Source: Qiania dongpingensis (lineage in GTDB: Bacteria > Bacillota > Clostridia > Lachnospirales > Lachnospiraceae). From it: a DNA stretch of 64,000 nucleotides. Every line of letters begins with the position of its first letter. Position 1 is the first letter of the stretch. Shown piece after piece: positions 42,467-53,387 of this stretch. The notes below the pieces were generated by a model that worked only from the letters and a program-made list of their open reading frames with translations, made no database searches and was not told where the DNA came from. Position numbers and translations under genes: made by a program. The stretch is taken from contig NZ_CP060634.1 in NCBI RefSeq assembly GCF_014337195.1, forward strand, positions 992,001 through 1,056,000. The letters are read 5' to 3'.

Positions 42467-43250
42467 CTTCGCCTCCACTATGCCAGCCGAGCGTACCAAT
42501 AGCAGCCATTAATTCTCGATTGGTCTTAATTTTCTCCAATACACCTGTAACCAAACGATAAAAGGCGTCAAATTTCAGTAAAGCTTCTTCTTCGTCATAA
42601 TCGCCGTGAACAACATCACTAAGCTCGCCAAACAGCTTATATCCATCCTCCGCAAATTCTGAAGGAATAATATCACAATGCTCTTTGACAGGATTAAGAA
42701 TTTGGTCAAATGGTTTTGGTTTTCCGTTGGGCTTTTTTATTTCTATCGGCGGATTTGCTGCTTCTGCCGTTTGAGTTATTATTCTTTCAAATACTTTGCG
42801 CAGATAAACGATAGAACCTGCGCCAAAACCTTCTCTTGCTGCTCGTTTTGACTTTTCAAGGAATTCCGTAAAATCTCCGTATCCATGATCAATAAGAGAC
42901 ACATTATCGGAAAACTTTTCTGTTCGTTTCAAAATTCTTATTTCAGGTGCAGCAAGCGTAATATCATTTCTACTTTCTACCAAGAACCAAACTCGGACCG
43001 TGGTTCCACAATTACAAGATAGAATACCATCAATACTGATTAATGTTTTACTTTCGAAAATACAACTGATATTGCCTACGGAACAAAATGTACGGATATC
43101 ATCGCAGTTATTGCAATAGTAGTTTAACGCTATATTGCAATTAGTAAGTTTTTCTTGTTGCCCTATTTTACCTTTTTTGTTGAGTAGGAAGCCTTCAACT
43201 TGTTTATACTCATCAATCGGTGGCTTTGACAATACATCTCCTAATGTCAT
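42456..43250 (-). CDS. DUF4145-domain protein embedded in the restriction operon
   Basis: The 264-residue protein has an N-terminal Cys-rich zinc-ribbon-like part (YYCNNCDDIRTFC ... SCNCGTTVRVW, residues about 47-95). The C-terminal DUF4145-like domain has GAGSIVYLRKVFERIIT and the late GELSDVVHGDYDEEEAL. Its ATG follows directly on the hsdM stop, with GAGGTG upstream, and its end overlaps hsdS. DUF4145 domains are often found near or fused to type I restriction subunits, but the function is unknown. It could be a nucleic-acid-binding accessory or guard protein. Confidence 0.8.
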   Translation of the reverse strand: MTLGDVLSKPPIDEYKQVEGFLLNKKGKIGQQEKLTNCNIALNYYCNNCDDIRTFCSVGNISCIFESKTLISIDGILSCNCGTTVRVWFLVESRNDITLAAPEIRILKRTEKFSDNVSLIDHGYGDFTEFLEKSKRAAREGFGAGSIVYLRKVFERIITQTAEAANPPIEIKKPNGKPKPFDQILNPVKEHCDIIPSEFAEDGYKLFGELSDVVHGDYDEEEALLKFDAFYRLVTGVLEKIKTNRELMAAIGTLGWHSGGEDGE

Positions 43251-44894
43251 TTACTTCACCTCAATTTCCGCAATAATTGCATCAATCTTGGTGCGCAAAT
43301 CATTTTCCCTCTCAACAATCTGCTTGATTCTGTTGTTAAGTTCTGTGATATCTATAACTTCTCGGGTGTCCTCGCTTTCAACATAAGTCGAAACAGAAAG
43401 ATTATAATTTGCCTTTTCGATATCTTCGTTTTTGACAAGAGCAGTTATGTGCTTCTCGGTTTTTCTGCTTATATAAGCCCTCAAAATGTTTTCAATATTA
43501 GTTTTTTCATCCAACTTGTTGCTGTTGGTTGCTTTGACAAACTCTTTAGACGCATCAATGAACAGAGTTTGGTTGTCGATTTTACCTTTCTTCAACACCA
43601 TAATACAAGTAGCGATGCTCGTGCCATAAAATAAGTTTTCAGGAAGCTGAATGATACACTCGATGTAGTTGTTATCAATGAGATACTTGCGTATTTTCTG
43701 TTCTGCTCCGCCACGATACATAATACCTGGAAAACAAACGATCGCAGCGGTACAGCCCTCAGCAAGCCAGCTTAATGCGTGCAGGATAAATGCAAAGTCA
43801 GCTTTCGACTTTGGTGCAAGCACACCGGCCGGGGAAAAGCGAGGATCGTTGATTAAGGTGCCATTGTCGGACCCTTCCCATTTGATAGAGTAGGGCGGAT
43901 TTGAGACGATGGCTTCAAACGGTTCTTCGTCCCAATGCTTGGGGTCAATTAAAGTGTCACCATGCTCAATGCTGAATTTATCGTAATCAATATCGTGCAA
44001 AAACATATTAATTCTACAAAGGTTGTAAGTTGTAATATTGATTTCCTGACCGAAGAAGCCGTTTCTTACATTCTCTTTACCAAGAATTTTTGCAAACTTG
44101 AGCAAAAGTGAACCACTGCCGACAGCAGGGTCATATACTTTATTGACTTCTTTTTTCATCTCTCCGTTGTTATCAATGAGAGTAAGTTTCGTAAGCAGTT
44201 CCGATACCTCTTGAGGTGTGAAAAATTCACCTCCGCTTTTCCCGGCGTTTGAAGCATACATACCCATCAAATATTCGTAGGTATCCCCAAAGGCATCAAT
44301 GGAATTATCCTGATAATTACCCAAATTCATAGAACCGACAACAGAAATCAGTTTCTTCAATCTTCTATTTCGTTTGATAACTGTCGGACCAAGCTTGTTA
44401 CTATTGACATCTATATCATCAAATAAACCTTTGAAGTTTGCTTCGCTTGGAGTTCCAACAGCGGACGCTTCAATGTTTTTGAAGTTTTTTTGCAGGGTTT
44501 CGTTAAGGGTTTCGTCTAAATTAGTAATTTCAATTTTCGATCCGCTTTTTGATGCCTCTTGGGCGTCCTTATCTTCTTTTACTATTTTTTCAAGAAGATT
44601 GCAGAATAACTCTTCTGGCAGTATGAAAAAGCCTTTTGTTTTTACCATGTCCTCTCGTGCCATCTCTGCAATATCTTTATCAATTGATGCATAATCAAAG
44701 TCAGGGTTTCCAGCATCATGCTCGCCTTTGTTAATATAATTAGTGAAGTTTTCAGATATGTATCTGTAAAAAAGCATACCCAAAACATATTGTTTGAAAT
44801 CCCAGCCGTCAACACTGCCTCTTAAATCATTAGCCAGTGCCCATATTGTGCGATGTAATTCATTACGCTCTTGATCCCTCATATTATCAGCCAT
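43251..44894 (-). CDS. hsdM: Type I restriction-modification DNA methyltransferase HsdM
   Basis: The protein (547 residues from ATG 44894) has an N-terminal helical HsdM_N domain ([29 protein letters not shown]). The class-gamma N6-adenine methyltransferase has the SAM motif [13 protein letters not shown] and catalytic motif IV NPPY in [23 protein letters not shown] and [14 protein letters not shown] segments are the family signatures. A GGAGAT box precedes the start. It follows the regulator gene by 1 bp. It modifies the adenine in each half-site set by HsdS. Confidence 0.95.
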   Translation of the reverse strand: MADNMRDQERNELHRTIWALANDLRGSVDGWDFKQYVLGMLFYRYISENFTNYINKGEHDAGNPDFDYASIDKDIAEMAREDMVKTKGFFILPEELFCNLLEKIVKEDKDAQEASKSGSKIEITNLDETLNETLQKNFKNIEASAVGTPSEANFKGLFDDIDVNSNKLGPTVIKRNRRLKKLISVVGSMNLGNYQDNSIDAFGDTYEYLMGMYASNAGKSGGEFFTPQEVSELLTKLTLIDNNGEMKKEVNKVYDPAVGSGSLLLKFAKILGKENVRNGFFGQEINITTYNLCRINMFLHDIDYDKFSIEHGDTLIDPKHWDEEPFEAIVSNPPYSIKWEGSDNGTLINDPRFSPAGVLAPKSKADFAFILHALSWLAEGCTAAIVCFPGIMYRGGAEQKIRKYLIDNNYIECIIQLPENLFYGTSIATCIMVLKKGKIDNQTLFIDASKEFVKATNSNKLDEKTNIENILRAYISRKTEKHITALVKNEDIEKANYNLSVSTYVESEDTREVIDITELNNRIKQIVERENDLRTKIDAIIAEIEVK

Positions 44895-44895
44895 T

Positions 44896-45243
44896 TTAAT
44901 TATCTCCATTCTGCAATAATGCGTTATAGTCTATGCTTTGCCGCAGTTCACTTCGTAATTTTGCATCTTTCTCTATCCTTGCGGCAATGTCGGCAGGCAC
45001 CTCATTTCGTTCTTGTGCTGCCAAATCAAAAAACAATGCTCGTTGTTCATCAGTAGGATTTAATAATCTCAGCATTGCTAACTGACGATCAGGCGGAGGT
45101 GGATTGACCTTGCCCCCCAATATATCATAGAAATAAGGTTTTTTTATACCGAGAGAGGTGTAAAACTTAACATTTGATAGCTTCGCTTCTTTTATTAGCA
45201 AAGCAAGTAAATCACAGAATTTGTATTTACTCTCATCAAACAA
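44896..45243 (-). CDS. Helix-turn-helix regulator of the restriction operon
   Basis: The 115-residue protein (TTG start at 45243 after AGGAG) has an XRE-like helix-turn-helix, residues about 15-65, with [20 protein letters not shown]. The remainder is charged and helical. It is the first gene of the operon, directly upstream of hsdM, as for controller proteins that time restriction after methylation. A 30-bp near-palindrome lies 18 bp before its start. An ATG at 45291 would extend the protein by 16 residues, but it lies in the palindrome and lacks a ribosome binding site. Confidence 0.75.
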   Translation of the reverse strand: MFDESKYKFCDLLALLIKEAKLSNVKFYTSLGIKKPYFYDILGGKVNPPPPDRQLAMLRLLNPTDEQRALFFDLAAQERNEVPADIAARIEKDAKLRSELRQSIDYNALLQNGDN

Positions 45244-45261
45244 GCTATCACTCCTCTCGTT

Positions 45262-45291
45262 TTGTATGTTAGTATGTATACTTACATACAA
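45262..45291 (-). promoter_or_regulatory. 30-bp near-palindromic operator of the restriction operon
   Basis: TTGTATGTtAGTATG pairs with its inverted partner at 13 of 15 positions. The site lies at the start of the regulator gene, where a bound protein would block initiation. Autorepression by the adjacent HTH protein is the likely use. Confidence 0.6.
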
Positions 45292-45394
45292 ACATATTTT
45301 GAAGAAAAAGTCAAGATTGAAACCTTAAACCCACCATAAAACCTAATAGTATTTCCACATTTTCAAAAAATATTCAAAACCTGCTGGAAAAAAC

Positions 45395-45423
45395 TTGATT
45401 TTCGTCTGGCTTTCTGATACAAT
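45395..45423 (+). promoter_or_regulatory. Promoter of the mobilization operon
   Basis: TTGATT, a 17-bp spacer and TACAAT fit a sigma-A promoter. Transcription would run through a leader of about 550 nt before the relaxase. A small hairpin (TCCTCAT/ATGAGGA, 45429-45444) lies at the predicted RNA start. Confidence 0.65.
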
Positions 45424-45598
45424 GTACATCCTCATAAATGAGGACTACAACTGAATACAAAATGTTTTGATTTAGATGTGGCACAAGCCGCCTAACGCCT
45501 GTGGTATGCTAAGAGAAAATACCGCCGTCCGCACTCTACGCTTTTTGGTACTGTCAGCGAGTGAACGGATGAACAAACAGTCCCGTCTTTGAATTTCA

Positions 45599-45681
45599 AA
45601 GCCGATACATAGAACATCATTTTGAAGCGAGAGCAACACTCCCGCTGATTTTTGATGTCTCTGTGTATCGGCTTTTTGTTT
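45599..45681 (+). terminator. Attenuator-like terminator in the mobilization leader
   Basis: A long hairpin has arms AAGCCGATACA (45599) and TGTATCGGCTT (45664-45674). An inner ACATCA/TGATGT stem and an apical AGCG-GAG/CTC-CGCT stem lie within it, followed by TTTTGTTTT. It lies about 300 bp before the relaxase start, so most transcripts may end here unless the hairpin is bypassed. No leader peptide with a clear ribosome binding site was found. Confidence 0.6.
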
Positions 45682-45827
45682 TACCGATTAACAACTGAAT
45701 GACCATCTGAATGGGATACTCCGCCAAGACTTTCTGAACGGAAACGAGCGAGACAACGCCGCTGAAAAAGCAGGGGCTGGAACGACATTCGGGAAAAACG
45801 GCGTTAAAGTTTCTGCGGAGTGCAGAG

Positions 45828-45899
45828 CCCACTGACATCTTTGCAGCCGTAAGGCTGAAAGTGTCATAGTGGGTTACGCACTTTGAAAAGGTGCGTAAC
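45828..45899 (+). other. Candidate oriT with two adjacent hairpins
   Basis: Hairpin 1 (45828-45873) has CCCACTGACA with TGTCATAGTGGG and an inner CAGCC/GGCTG. Hairpin 2 (45873-45899) has GTTACGCAC with GTGCGTAAC, perfect 9-bp arms. They lie 80-150 bp before a MobV relaxase gene, the usual place for the MobV nicking site. The nick position is not determinable by eye. Confidence 0.5.
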
Positions 45900-45978
45900 A
45901 AAGGACGCTCCGATTTTAACATATCCTCCCCCTTTGGGAGATGAAATACAATCCGAAAAAGAAAGGAAGTGAGAAAAA

Positions 45979-47247
45979 ATGTCAAGACAAAATTATAGCG
46001 TAGCAAGGGTTGTTACCCATACCAAAGACACCATCGGCAAATATGAACGCCACAATGAGCGCAAAAACGAGCATTACGGCAATATGAATGTAGACCTGTC
46101 CCGCGCACCCTTCAATGTGCATTTCAAAGACTGCGGCGGTCTGACCTATAACGAGTACCTTGATAAACTGGTCGCTGACGGGAAGGTATCCCTCCGAGGT
46201 TTGAAAAAGGACGCAAAAGTGTACGATGAAGTTATTTTCGATGTCAATACCGACTACTTTGAAACCTACGGCGGCTATGAATATGCCAAGCGATTTTATG
46301 AAGAAGCATACCGCTTTGCAGTCAAACTGTACGGCGAAGATAATATTTTGTCCGCCGTACTGCACGCCGATGAAATCAACCTTGCTCTATCCGATGATTA
46401 CGGAAAACCCATCTATCACTATCATATGCACATTGTAGCATTGCCCGTCGTTGAAAAACAAGTACTGTGGACGAAACGGTGCAAAAATCCAGAATTGGTC
46501 GGCACGGTCAAGGAGGTTATTCAGCAGGTCAGCCATTCAAAGAAATGGAAATCTCCGCAGGCGGTGGACGAAAACAATCAGCCTGTATTCGATAAAAACG
46601 GCAAGCCTATGCTTGTCCCTTCATACAGCATTTTGCAGGATGAATTTTACGAACATATGCAGAATGCAGGCTTTAACGATTTTCTCCGTGGCGAGCGTGG
46701 CAGTACCGCCGAATACAAAAGCAGTCTGCAATATCAGATTGAAAAAGACAAAGAGCGCCTTGCGGGGATTGAAGAAAAGATTGCGGCGGCTGACGAAAAA
46801 CTGTCCTCTGTACTGCCCGTACAGGCAAACGCAGAAATTATTGACAGTATGGGAAAGAAAACGCTGACGGGCAAAATTCAAATGTCCGCTGAGGATTACG
46901 GTTATCTTTCAAACTTGGCAAAGGAATGTCTTGTAAACAGGCGAACGGTGCAAATCTACGAAAGCAGCAACCGAGTGTTATCGGATAAAGTCAAGCGTTT
47001 GCAAGCAGAACTGACAGCCTTAAAAGAAAAATGCAGACCGTATTTGGAAGCGTTGAAGGTTGCTCCACAAAAGGTTAAGGATTTCATTGACGGTATTCTG
47101 AAATCTCTCCGCAAAACCGTACCTGAACAGGAAAAGAGTATTTTCCATAAACCGCCCGAAAAGAAAGCCTACGAGCCTTCTCCGTGGGATTTAACAATTT
47201 CTACACGAAAATCAAAACCGAAAAAGAAGGAGGATTTGGAACGATGA
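45979..47247 (+). CDS. MobV-family relaxase (Pre/Mob, TnpZ-like)
   Basis: The 422-residue protein has the MobV motif I region near the N-terminus (YSVARVVTHTKDTIGKYERHNERKNEHY) and the metal-binding motif III HYHMHIVALPVV near residue 155. A preceding ILSAVLHADE supplies further conserved residues. The C-terminal third is a coiled coil (SSLQYQIEKDKERLAGIEEKI). Such relaxases nick oriT and stay bound to the DNA for conjugal transfer by a helper plasmid or ICE. GAAAGGAAGTGAG precedes the ATG. It overlaps the next small gene (ATGA). In Tn4451 the equivalent is TnpZ. Confidence 0.9.
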   Translation: MSRQNYSVARVVTHTKDTIGKYERHNERKNEHYGNMNVDLSRAPFNVHFKDCGGLTYNEYLDKLVADGKVSLRGLKKDAKVYDEVIFDVNTDYFETYGGYEYAKRFYEEAYRFAVKLYGEDNILSAVLHADEINLALSDDYGKPIYHYHMHIVALPVVEKQVLWTKRCKNPELVGTVKEVIQQVSHSKKWKSPQAVDENNQPVFDKNGKPMLVPSYSILQDEFYEHMQNAGFNDFLRGERGSTAEYKSSLQYQIEKDKERLAGIEEKIAAADEKLSSVLPVQANAEIIDSMGKKTLTGKIQMSAEDYGYLSNLAKECLVNRRTVQIYESSNRVLSDKVKRLQAELTALKEKCRPYLEALKVAPQKVKDFIDGILKSLRKTVPEQEKSIFHKPPEKKAYEPSPWDLTISTRKSKPKKKEDLER

Positions 47248-47510
47248 CAGAAAAAGAAAAGGATTTGGCGGAAATTCTTGCAAAATTAGAGAGAGACCGT
47301 CCCGAAATAGACCGTATCTTAAACCGCCCCGCCATTATTGATACGGACAGGAAACCGAAAGAATTACGCCGTATTCCTGCCGACGCAGACTTTACGACAA
47401 GGGACGGAAACACGGAATACGAAGTTGCGGGACATTTCTGCTCTCACACAGACGAATTTCTGCTAAATACAATTATCCGCAAACTTGGATATGATTACGA
47501 GCAAGATTAA
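47244..47510 (+). CDS. Small protein downstream of the relaxase
   Basis: The 88-residue protein is charged and has a predicted helical N-terminus (EKEKDLAEILAKLERDRPEIDRIL). A middle segment follows with RRIPADADFTTRDGNTEYEVAGHF, then a short C-terminus. The ATG overlaps the relaxase stop (ATGA) and AAGGAGG lies 13 bp upstream, so it is a real gene in the mobilization operon. I do not recognise the family. A role as relaxosome accessory or regulator is possible from position only. Confidence 0.7.
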   Translation: MTEKEKDLAEILAKLERDRPEIDRILNRPAIIDTDRKPKELRRIPADADFTTRDGNTEYEVAGHFCSHTDEFLLNTIIRKLGYDYEQD

Positions 47511-47525
47511 AAGCTACCGCTTTAA

Positions 47526-49274
<1,749 letters not shown>

Positions 49275-49327
49275 AGACGCAAAGCGGCGGCACAGCTTTT
49301 CGGCTGCACCGCCACCTTACATAAATA

Positions 49328-49344
49328 CTTCGTTATCGCACCTC
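49328..49344 (-). repeat. Right imperfect terminal inverted repeat
   Basis: CTTCGTTATCGCACCTC is the partner of 37560-37576 (13 of 17 positions). It ends 8 bp inside the inferred right boundary. The strand between recombinase stop and this site holds a GGCGG/CCGCC hairpin (49286-49313). Confidence 0.5.
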
Positions 49345-49352
49345 GGCTAAGG

Positions 49353-49370
49353 GAGGCTCTCTGCTTTTTT
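49353..49370 (+). terminator. Right arm and T-run of the terminator split by the element
   Basis: GAGGCTCTCTG followed by CTTTTTT completes the stem begun at 37539-37549. It no longer has its partner nearby. Confidence 0.8.
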
Positions 49371-49376
49371 GTATCT

Positions 49377-52300
49377 CTATTTGAAATATTCCACTCCGGA
49401 TTCAAATATCCGTATATCCTGTTCTCCATAGATATTGACCGCAACGGATTCCCCGCGCCGTTCAATATGAGCCATCTTGCCCAGGACCCGTCCGTCGGGA
49501 CTGGTGATGCCTTCTACCGCACAGTAAGAGCCGTTGGGATTCCATGCCTCGTCCATGGTCGCTTTTCCCATGTCATCCACATACTGAGTCGCCACCTGGC
49601 CGTTTTCAAACAGCTTCTTCAGCCACTCATTTCCCGCCACGAAGCGGCCTTCTCCATGGGAAGCAGGCGTACAATATACGCCGCCCAGCTCCGCATTCTG
49701 CAGCCATGGAGATTTATTGGATACCACCTTCGTATAGACCATCTTTGATACATGGCGCCCAATGGTATTATAAGTCAGAGTCGGAGAATCCTCCTTCTGC
49801 TCCCGGATTTCTCCATACGGCACTAGGCCCAGCTTGATCAGAGCCTGGAAACCGTTGCAGATTCCCAGCATCAGGCCGTCCCGTTCATTCAGAAGCTTTT
49901 CTATGGATTCCTTCATCCGTGCATTCCGGAAAACTGTAGCGAAGAATTTCGCGGAGCCTTCTGGTTCGTCACCTGCAGAAAAGCCTCCGGGGAACATCAC
50001 GATCTGAGCCTGCGCGATGGCCTTTTCAAACACCTCCACCGAATCCCGGATATTCTCTGCCGTGATATTCCGGAACACCTTGGTGATCACCTCCGCGCCC
50101 GCGCGCTCAAATGCTTTCGTGCTGTCATATTCACAGTTCGTACCTGGAAATACAGGAATGAATACCGTGGGCCTGGCCACCTTGTGTCTGCACACATGGA
50201 TACTGCCCGCTTTATACAGAGAATCGTCCACCTTTTTCTTTTCCACGCCGGATACCGTCGGGAATACTTTTTCCAGCGGCGCTTCCCATGCCTTCTGAGC
50301 CTCCTCCAGGCTTAGCTTCATGCTGCCGTATTCGATGGCTCCTGAATCCGTCACTTCTCCGATGACCGTATAGCGGCCGGACAGAGCGGATACCTTATCC
50401 GCCGGTACTTCCGCCACAATACTGCCCCAGCCTGCGGCAAACAGATCCTCCGGCGATATATGGTGCTCGATCTTCACGCCCATCCTGTTTCCGAAAGCCA
50501 TCTTGCTGACCGCCTCCGCTGCGCCGTGGCGCTCCACCTCATAAGCCGCCGTGATCTTTCCTTCTTTAATATCTGAGAATATCCTGCCGTACTGATCCAT
50601 GGCCTGAGCGTATACAGGCATATCATATTCGTCTCTGTCAATGGTGAACAGGACCAGCTTGTCTCCCGCTTGTTTCAGTTCCGGGGTAATGATCGTCTTG
50701 TCGCTGGCCACATCCACCGCAAACGAGACCAGAGTAGGAGGTACATCCAGTTCATTGAAGGAGCCGGACATACTGTCCTTTCCTCCGATAGAAGGCAGTC
50801 CGAAGCCGAGCTGGGCATCATAGGCTCCCAGAAGCGCGGAAAAAGGCTCTCCCCATCTGGAGGGATCTTCTGTCATCCTGCGGAAATATTCCTGGAAAGT
50901 AAAGCGGATCTTCTTATAATCTCCGCCGGCGGCAACAATCTTCGCAACGGAAGACACCACCGCATAAACCGCCCCGTGGTAAGGACTCCAGGAAGACAGG
51001 TACGGATCGAAGCCATAGCTCATCATTGTCACCGTATCGGTTTTTCCCTTCAGGACAGGCAGCTTCGCCACCATGGCCTGTGTCTCTGTCATCTGATATT
51101 TTCCGCCGTAGGGCATATATACAGAACCTGCTCCGATGGAGCTGTCAAACATCTCCACCAATCCCTTCTGAGAGCAGACATTCAGATCCTTAAGCATGTC
51201 AAGCCATTTTGCCTTCACATCTCCTGCTTCTTTTTTATCAAACGGGTTTCCTGCCCGTGCCGGTATCTTCACCTCCACATCCGTCTCCTGATGCGCTCCG
51301 TTTGTATCCAGAAATGCACGGCTGATGTCCACGATGGTTTCCCCTCTCCATGACATCTTAAGGCGGGGAGACTTCGTCACTTCTGCAACAGGGACCGCTT
51401 CCAGATTTTCCTCAGCCGCAAAGTCCAGAAACTTGTCCACATCTTTCTTATCCACCACAACTGCCATGCGCTCCTGAGATTCGGAAATGGCAATCTCCGT
51501 ACCATCCAGGCCGGCATACTTCTTCGGCACTTTGTCCAAATCTATGATCAGTCCGTCCGCCAGCTCGCCGATGGCCACCGAAACGCCGCCCGCGCCAAAG
51601 TCATTGCATTTCTTAATGATCCTGCTGACCTCTTCTCTGCGGAACAGTCTCTGGATCTTACGCTCTGTGGGCGCATTTCCCTTCTGTACCTCCGCACCGC
51701 AGGTCTCTATGGATTTCTCCGTGTGGACTTTGGAGGAGCCAGTGGCTCCGCCGCAGCCGTCACGCCCGGTACGGCCGCCCAAAAGGATGATGATGTCTCC
51801 CGGATCGGAAGTCTCCCGGATGACCGCGCGCCTCGGCGCTGCTCCCATGACCGCACCGATCTCCATACGCTTTGCCGCATAGTTGGGATGGTAGATTTCC
51901 TTCACAAGGCCGGTCGCCAGTCCGATCTGGTTTCCGTATGAGCTGTACCCATGGGCCGCCCCCCGTACCAGCTTCTTCTGGGGCAGCTTCCCGTTCATCG
52001 TTTCAGAAACCGGGACGGTCGGATCCGCCGCACCGGTCACGCGCATCGCCTGGTACACGTAGGTACGCCCAGACAGCGGATCACGGATCGCTCCGCCCAG
52101 GCAGGTAGCCGCCCCTCCGAAAGGCTCTATCTCCGTAGGATGGTTATGTGTCTCGTTCTTAAAATTCACAAGCCATTCTTCGGTAATGCCGTCAATCTCC
52201 ACGGGAACCACGATGCTGCACGCGTTGATCTCGTCAGATTCCTCCTGATCGTCGAGCTTCCCTTCCTTTTTCAGCTTGCGCATGGCCATAAGGGCCAGAT

Positions 52301-53126
52301 CCATAAGGCAGACAAATTTATCATCCCTGCCTTTAAAGATCTCTGCCCGGTCAGACATATATTTTTCATAAGAAGCTACAATGGGCTCTTTGTAATCTCC
52401 CTCTCCAAACGCCACGTGTTTGAGCTCCGTCTGAAATGTGGTATGGCGGCAGTGGTCCGACCAATACGTGTCCAGAACGCGGATCTCCGTCATGGAAGGC
52501 TCCCGCTTCTCCTCCGTCCGGAAATAATGCTGGATATGAAGAAAATCCTTAAATGTCATGGCCAGATTCAGTGAATCATAGAGCGTCTTAAACTCTGCCT
52601 CACCCATTTCCCGAAAACCTCCCAGAATGGTCACATCGGCAGGCTCATTGAATTTCGTGATCAAAGTCTCAGGAAGCACGTCTGACGCCTCACGGCTGTC
52701 GACAGGATTGATGCAGTGTTCCTTTATCGCTTCCTTTTCTTCCTCCGAAAGGGCACCTTCTATTACGTACGTAGTCGCGCTTTTGATAACAGGCTCTTCG
52801 TTTTCATTGAGCAGCTTCACACACTGTTCCGCGGAGTCCGCTCTTTGGTCAAACTGTCCCGGCAGATATTCCACAGAAAACACAGTATCCCCCGGCTTTT
52901 TTTCAAAATCCCCTTCATAAAGGATGTCCACCGGCGGCTCGGAAAAAATCGTCCCCTTTGATTTCGCATAGGTGTCTTCAGACAGGTTCTCCACATCATA
53001 CCGGATAAGGATGCGAACATCCTTTACCGTACGGATTCCCAGATAACTGCCGATCTCTTCTTTAAGCTCCTTCGCCTGGACCGCAAAAGGCTTCTTTTTT
53101 TCCACATAAATACGTCTTACGCTCAT
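49377..53126 (-). CDS. purL: Phosphoribosylformylglycinamidine synthase, single-chain
   Basis: The 1249-residue enzyme converts FGAR, ATP and glutamine to FGAM in purine synthesis. The N-terminal PurS-like part (residues about 1-80) precedes two AIR-synthase-like halves with TFQTELKHVAF, NHPTEIEPFGGAATCLGG and GFGLPSIGGKDSMSGSF. The C-terminal glutaminase has FPGTNCEYDSTKAF, the nucleophile in LGICNGFQAL and a His/Glu pair in the SHGEGRF segment. The start at 53126 follows GGAGG by 6 bp. The size is typical of Clostridia single-chain PurL. Its stop lies 24 bp beyond the mobile element's right end; the gene is intact. Confidence 0.95.
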   Translation of the reverse strand: MSVRRIYVEKKKPFAVQAKELKEEIGSYLGIRTVKDVRILIRYDVENLSEDTYAKSKGTIFSEPPVDILYEGDFEKKPGDTVFSVEYLPGQFDQRADSAEQCVKLLNENEEPVIKSATTYVIEGALSEEEKEAIKEHCINPVDSREASDVLPETLITKFNEPADVTILGGFREMGEAEFKTLYDSLNLAMTFKDFLHIQHYFRTEEKREPSMTEIRVLDTYWSDHCRHTTFQTELKHVAFGEGDYKEPIVASYEKYMSDRAEIFKGRDDKFVCLMDLALMAMRKLKKEGKLDDQEESDEINACSIVVPVEIDGITEEWLVNFKNETHNHPTEIEPFGGAATCLGGAIRDPLSGRTYVYQAMRVTGAADPTVPVSETMNGKLPQKKLVRGAAHGYSSYGNQIGLATGLVKEIYHPNYAAKRMEIGAVMGAAPRRAVIRETSDPGDIIILLGGRTGRDGCGGATGSSKVHTEKSIETCGAEVQKGNAPTERKIQRLFRREEVSRIIKKCNDFGAGGVSVAIGELADGLIIDLDKVPKKYAGLDGTEIAISESQERMAVVVDKKDVDKFLDFAAEENLEAVPVAEVTKSPRLKMSWRGETIVDISRAFLDTNGAHQETDVEVKIPARAGNPFDKKEAGDVKAKWLDMLKDLNVCSQKGLVEMFDSSIGAGSVYMPYGGKYQMTETQAMVAKLPVLKGKTDTVTMMSYGFDPYLSSWSPYHGAVYAVVSSVAKIVAAGGDYKKIRFTFQEYFRRMTEDPSRWGEPFSALLGAYDAQLGFGLPSIGGKDSMSGSFNELDVPPTLVSFAVDVASDKTIITPELKQAGDKLVLFTIDRDEYDMPVYAQAMDQYGRIFSDIKEGKITAAYEVERHGAAEAVSKMAFGNRMGVKIEHHISPEDLFAAGWGSIVAEVPADKVSALSGRYTVIGEVTDSGAIEYGSMKLSLEEAQKAWEAPLEKVFPTVSGVEKKKVDDSLYKAGSIHVCRHKVARPTVFIPVFPGTNCEYDSTKAFERAGAEVITKVFRNITAENIRDSVEVFEKAIAQAQIVMFPGGFSAGDEPEGSAKFFATVFRNARMKESIEKLLNERDGLMLGICNGFQALIKLGLVPYGEIREQKEDSPTLTYNTIGRHVSKMVYTKVVSNKSPWLQNAELGGVYCTPASHGEGRFVAGNEWLKKLFENGQVATQYVDDMGKATMDEAWNPNGSYCAVEGITSPDGRVLGKMAHIERRGESVAVNIYGEQDIRIFESGVEYFK

Positions 53127-53201
53127 AGGTACCTCCATGCCTTCTTGTGTTTTATCAATTCACATACTACGTATTGCATTTTTCTTCTTAATATCATATT
53201 T

Positions 53202-53343
53202 CATTTTCCTGTGAAAGTCAATTTCCACTCACAGAAAATGCGCCCCTCCGTTGACACGCCGCTTTAAGTCCGATATGATAAACGCAAGAGAATATTCTGT
53301 GTCCCAACGTGGATACGGTCTGAGAGGTAAGGGGCTCAGACCG
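53202..53343 (+). other. Structured intergenic region upstream of the CPBP gene
   Basis: Two hairpins are visible. Arms CATTTTCCTGTGA and TCACAGAAAATG (53202-53240) have one bulge. CGGTCTGAG/CTCAGACCG (53316-53343) is perfect. The second lies in the leader of the CPBP gene. No known riboswitch class is recognised, and the region is not a good terminator. Confidence 0.4.
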
Positions 53344-53387
53344 CAGTCCGGCGGACAAACGGCAAATTTTCATTCCGGGGGAATCAT

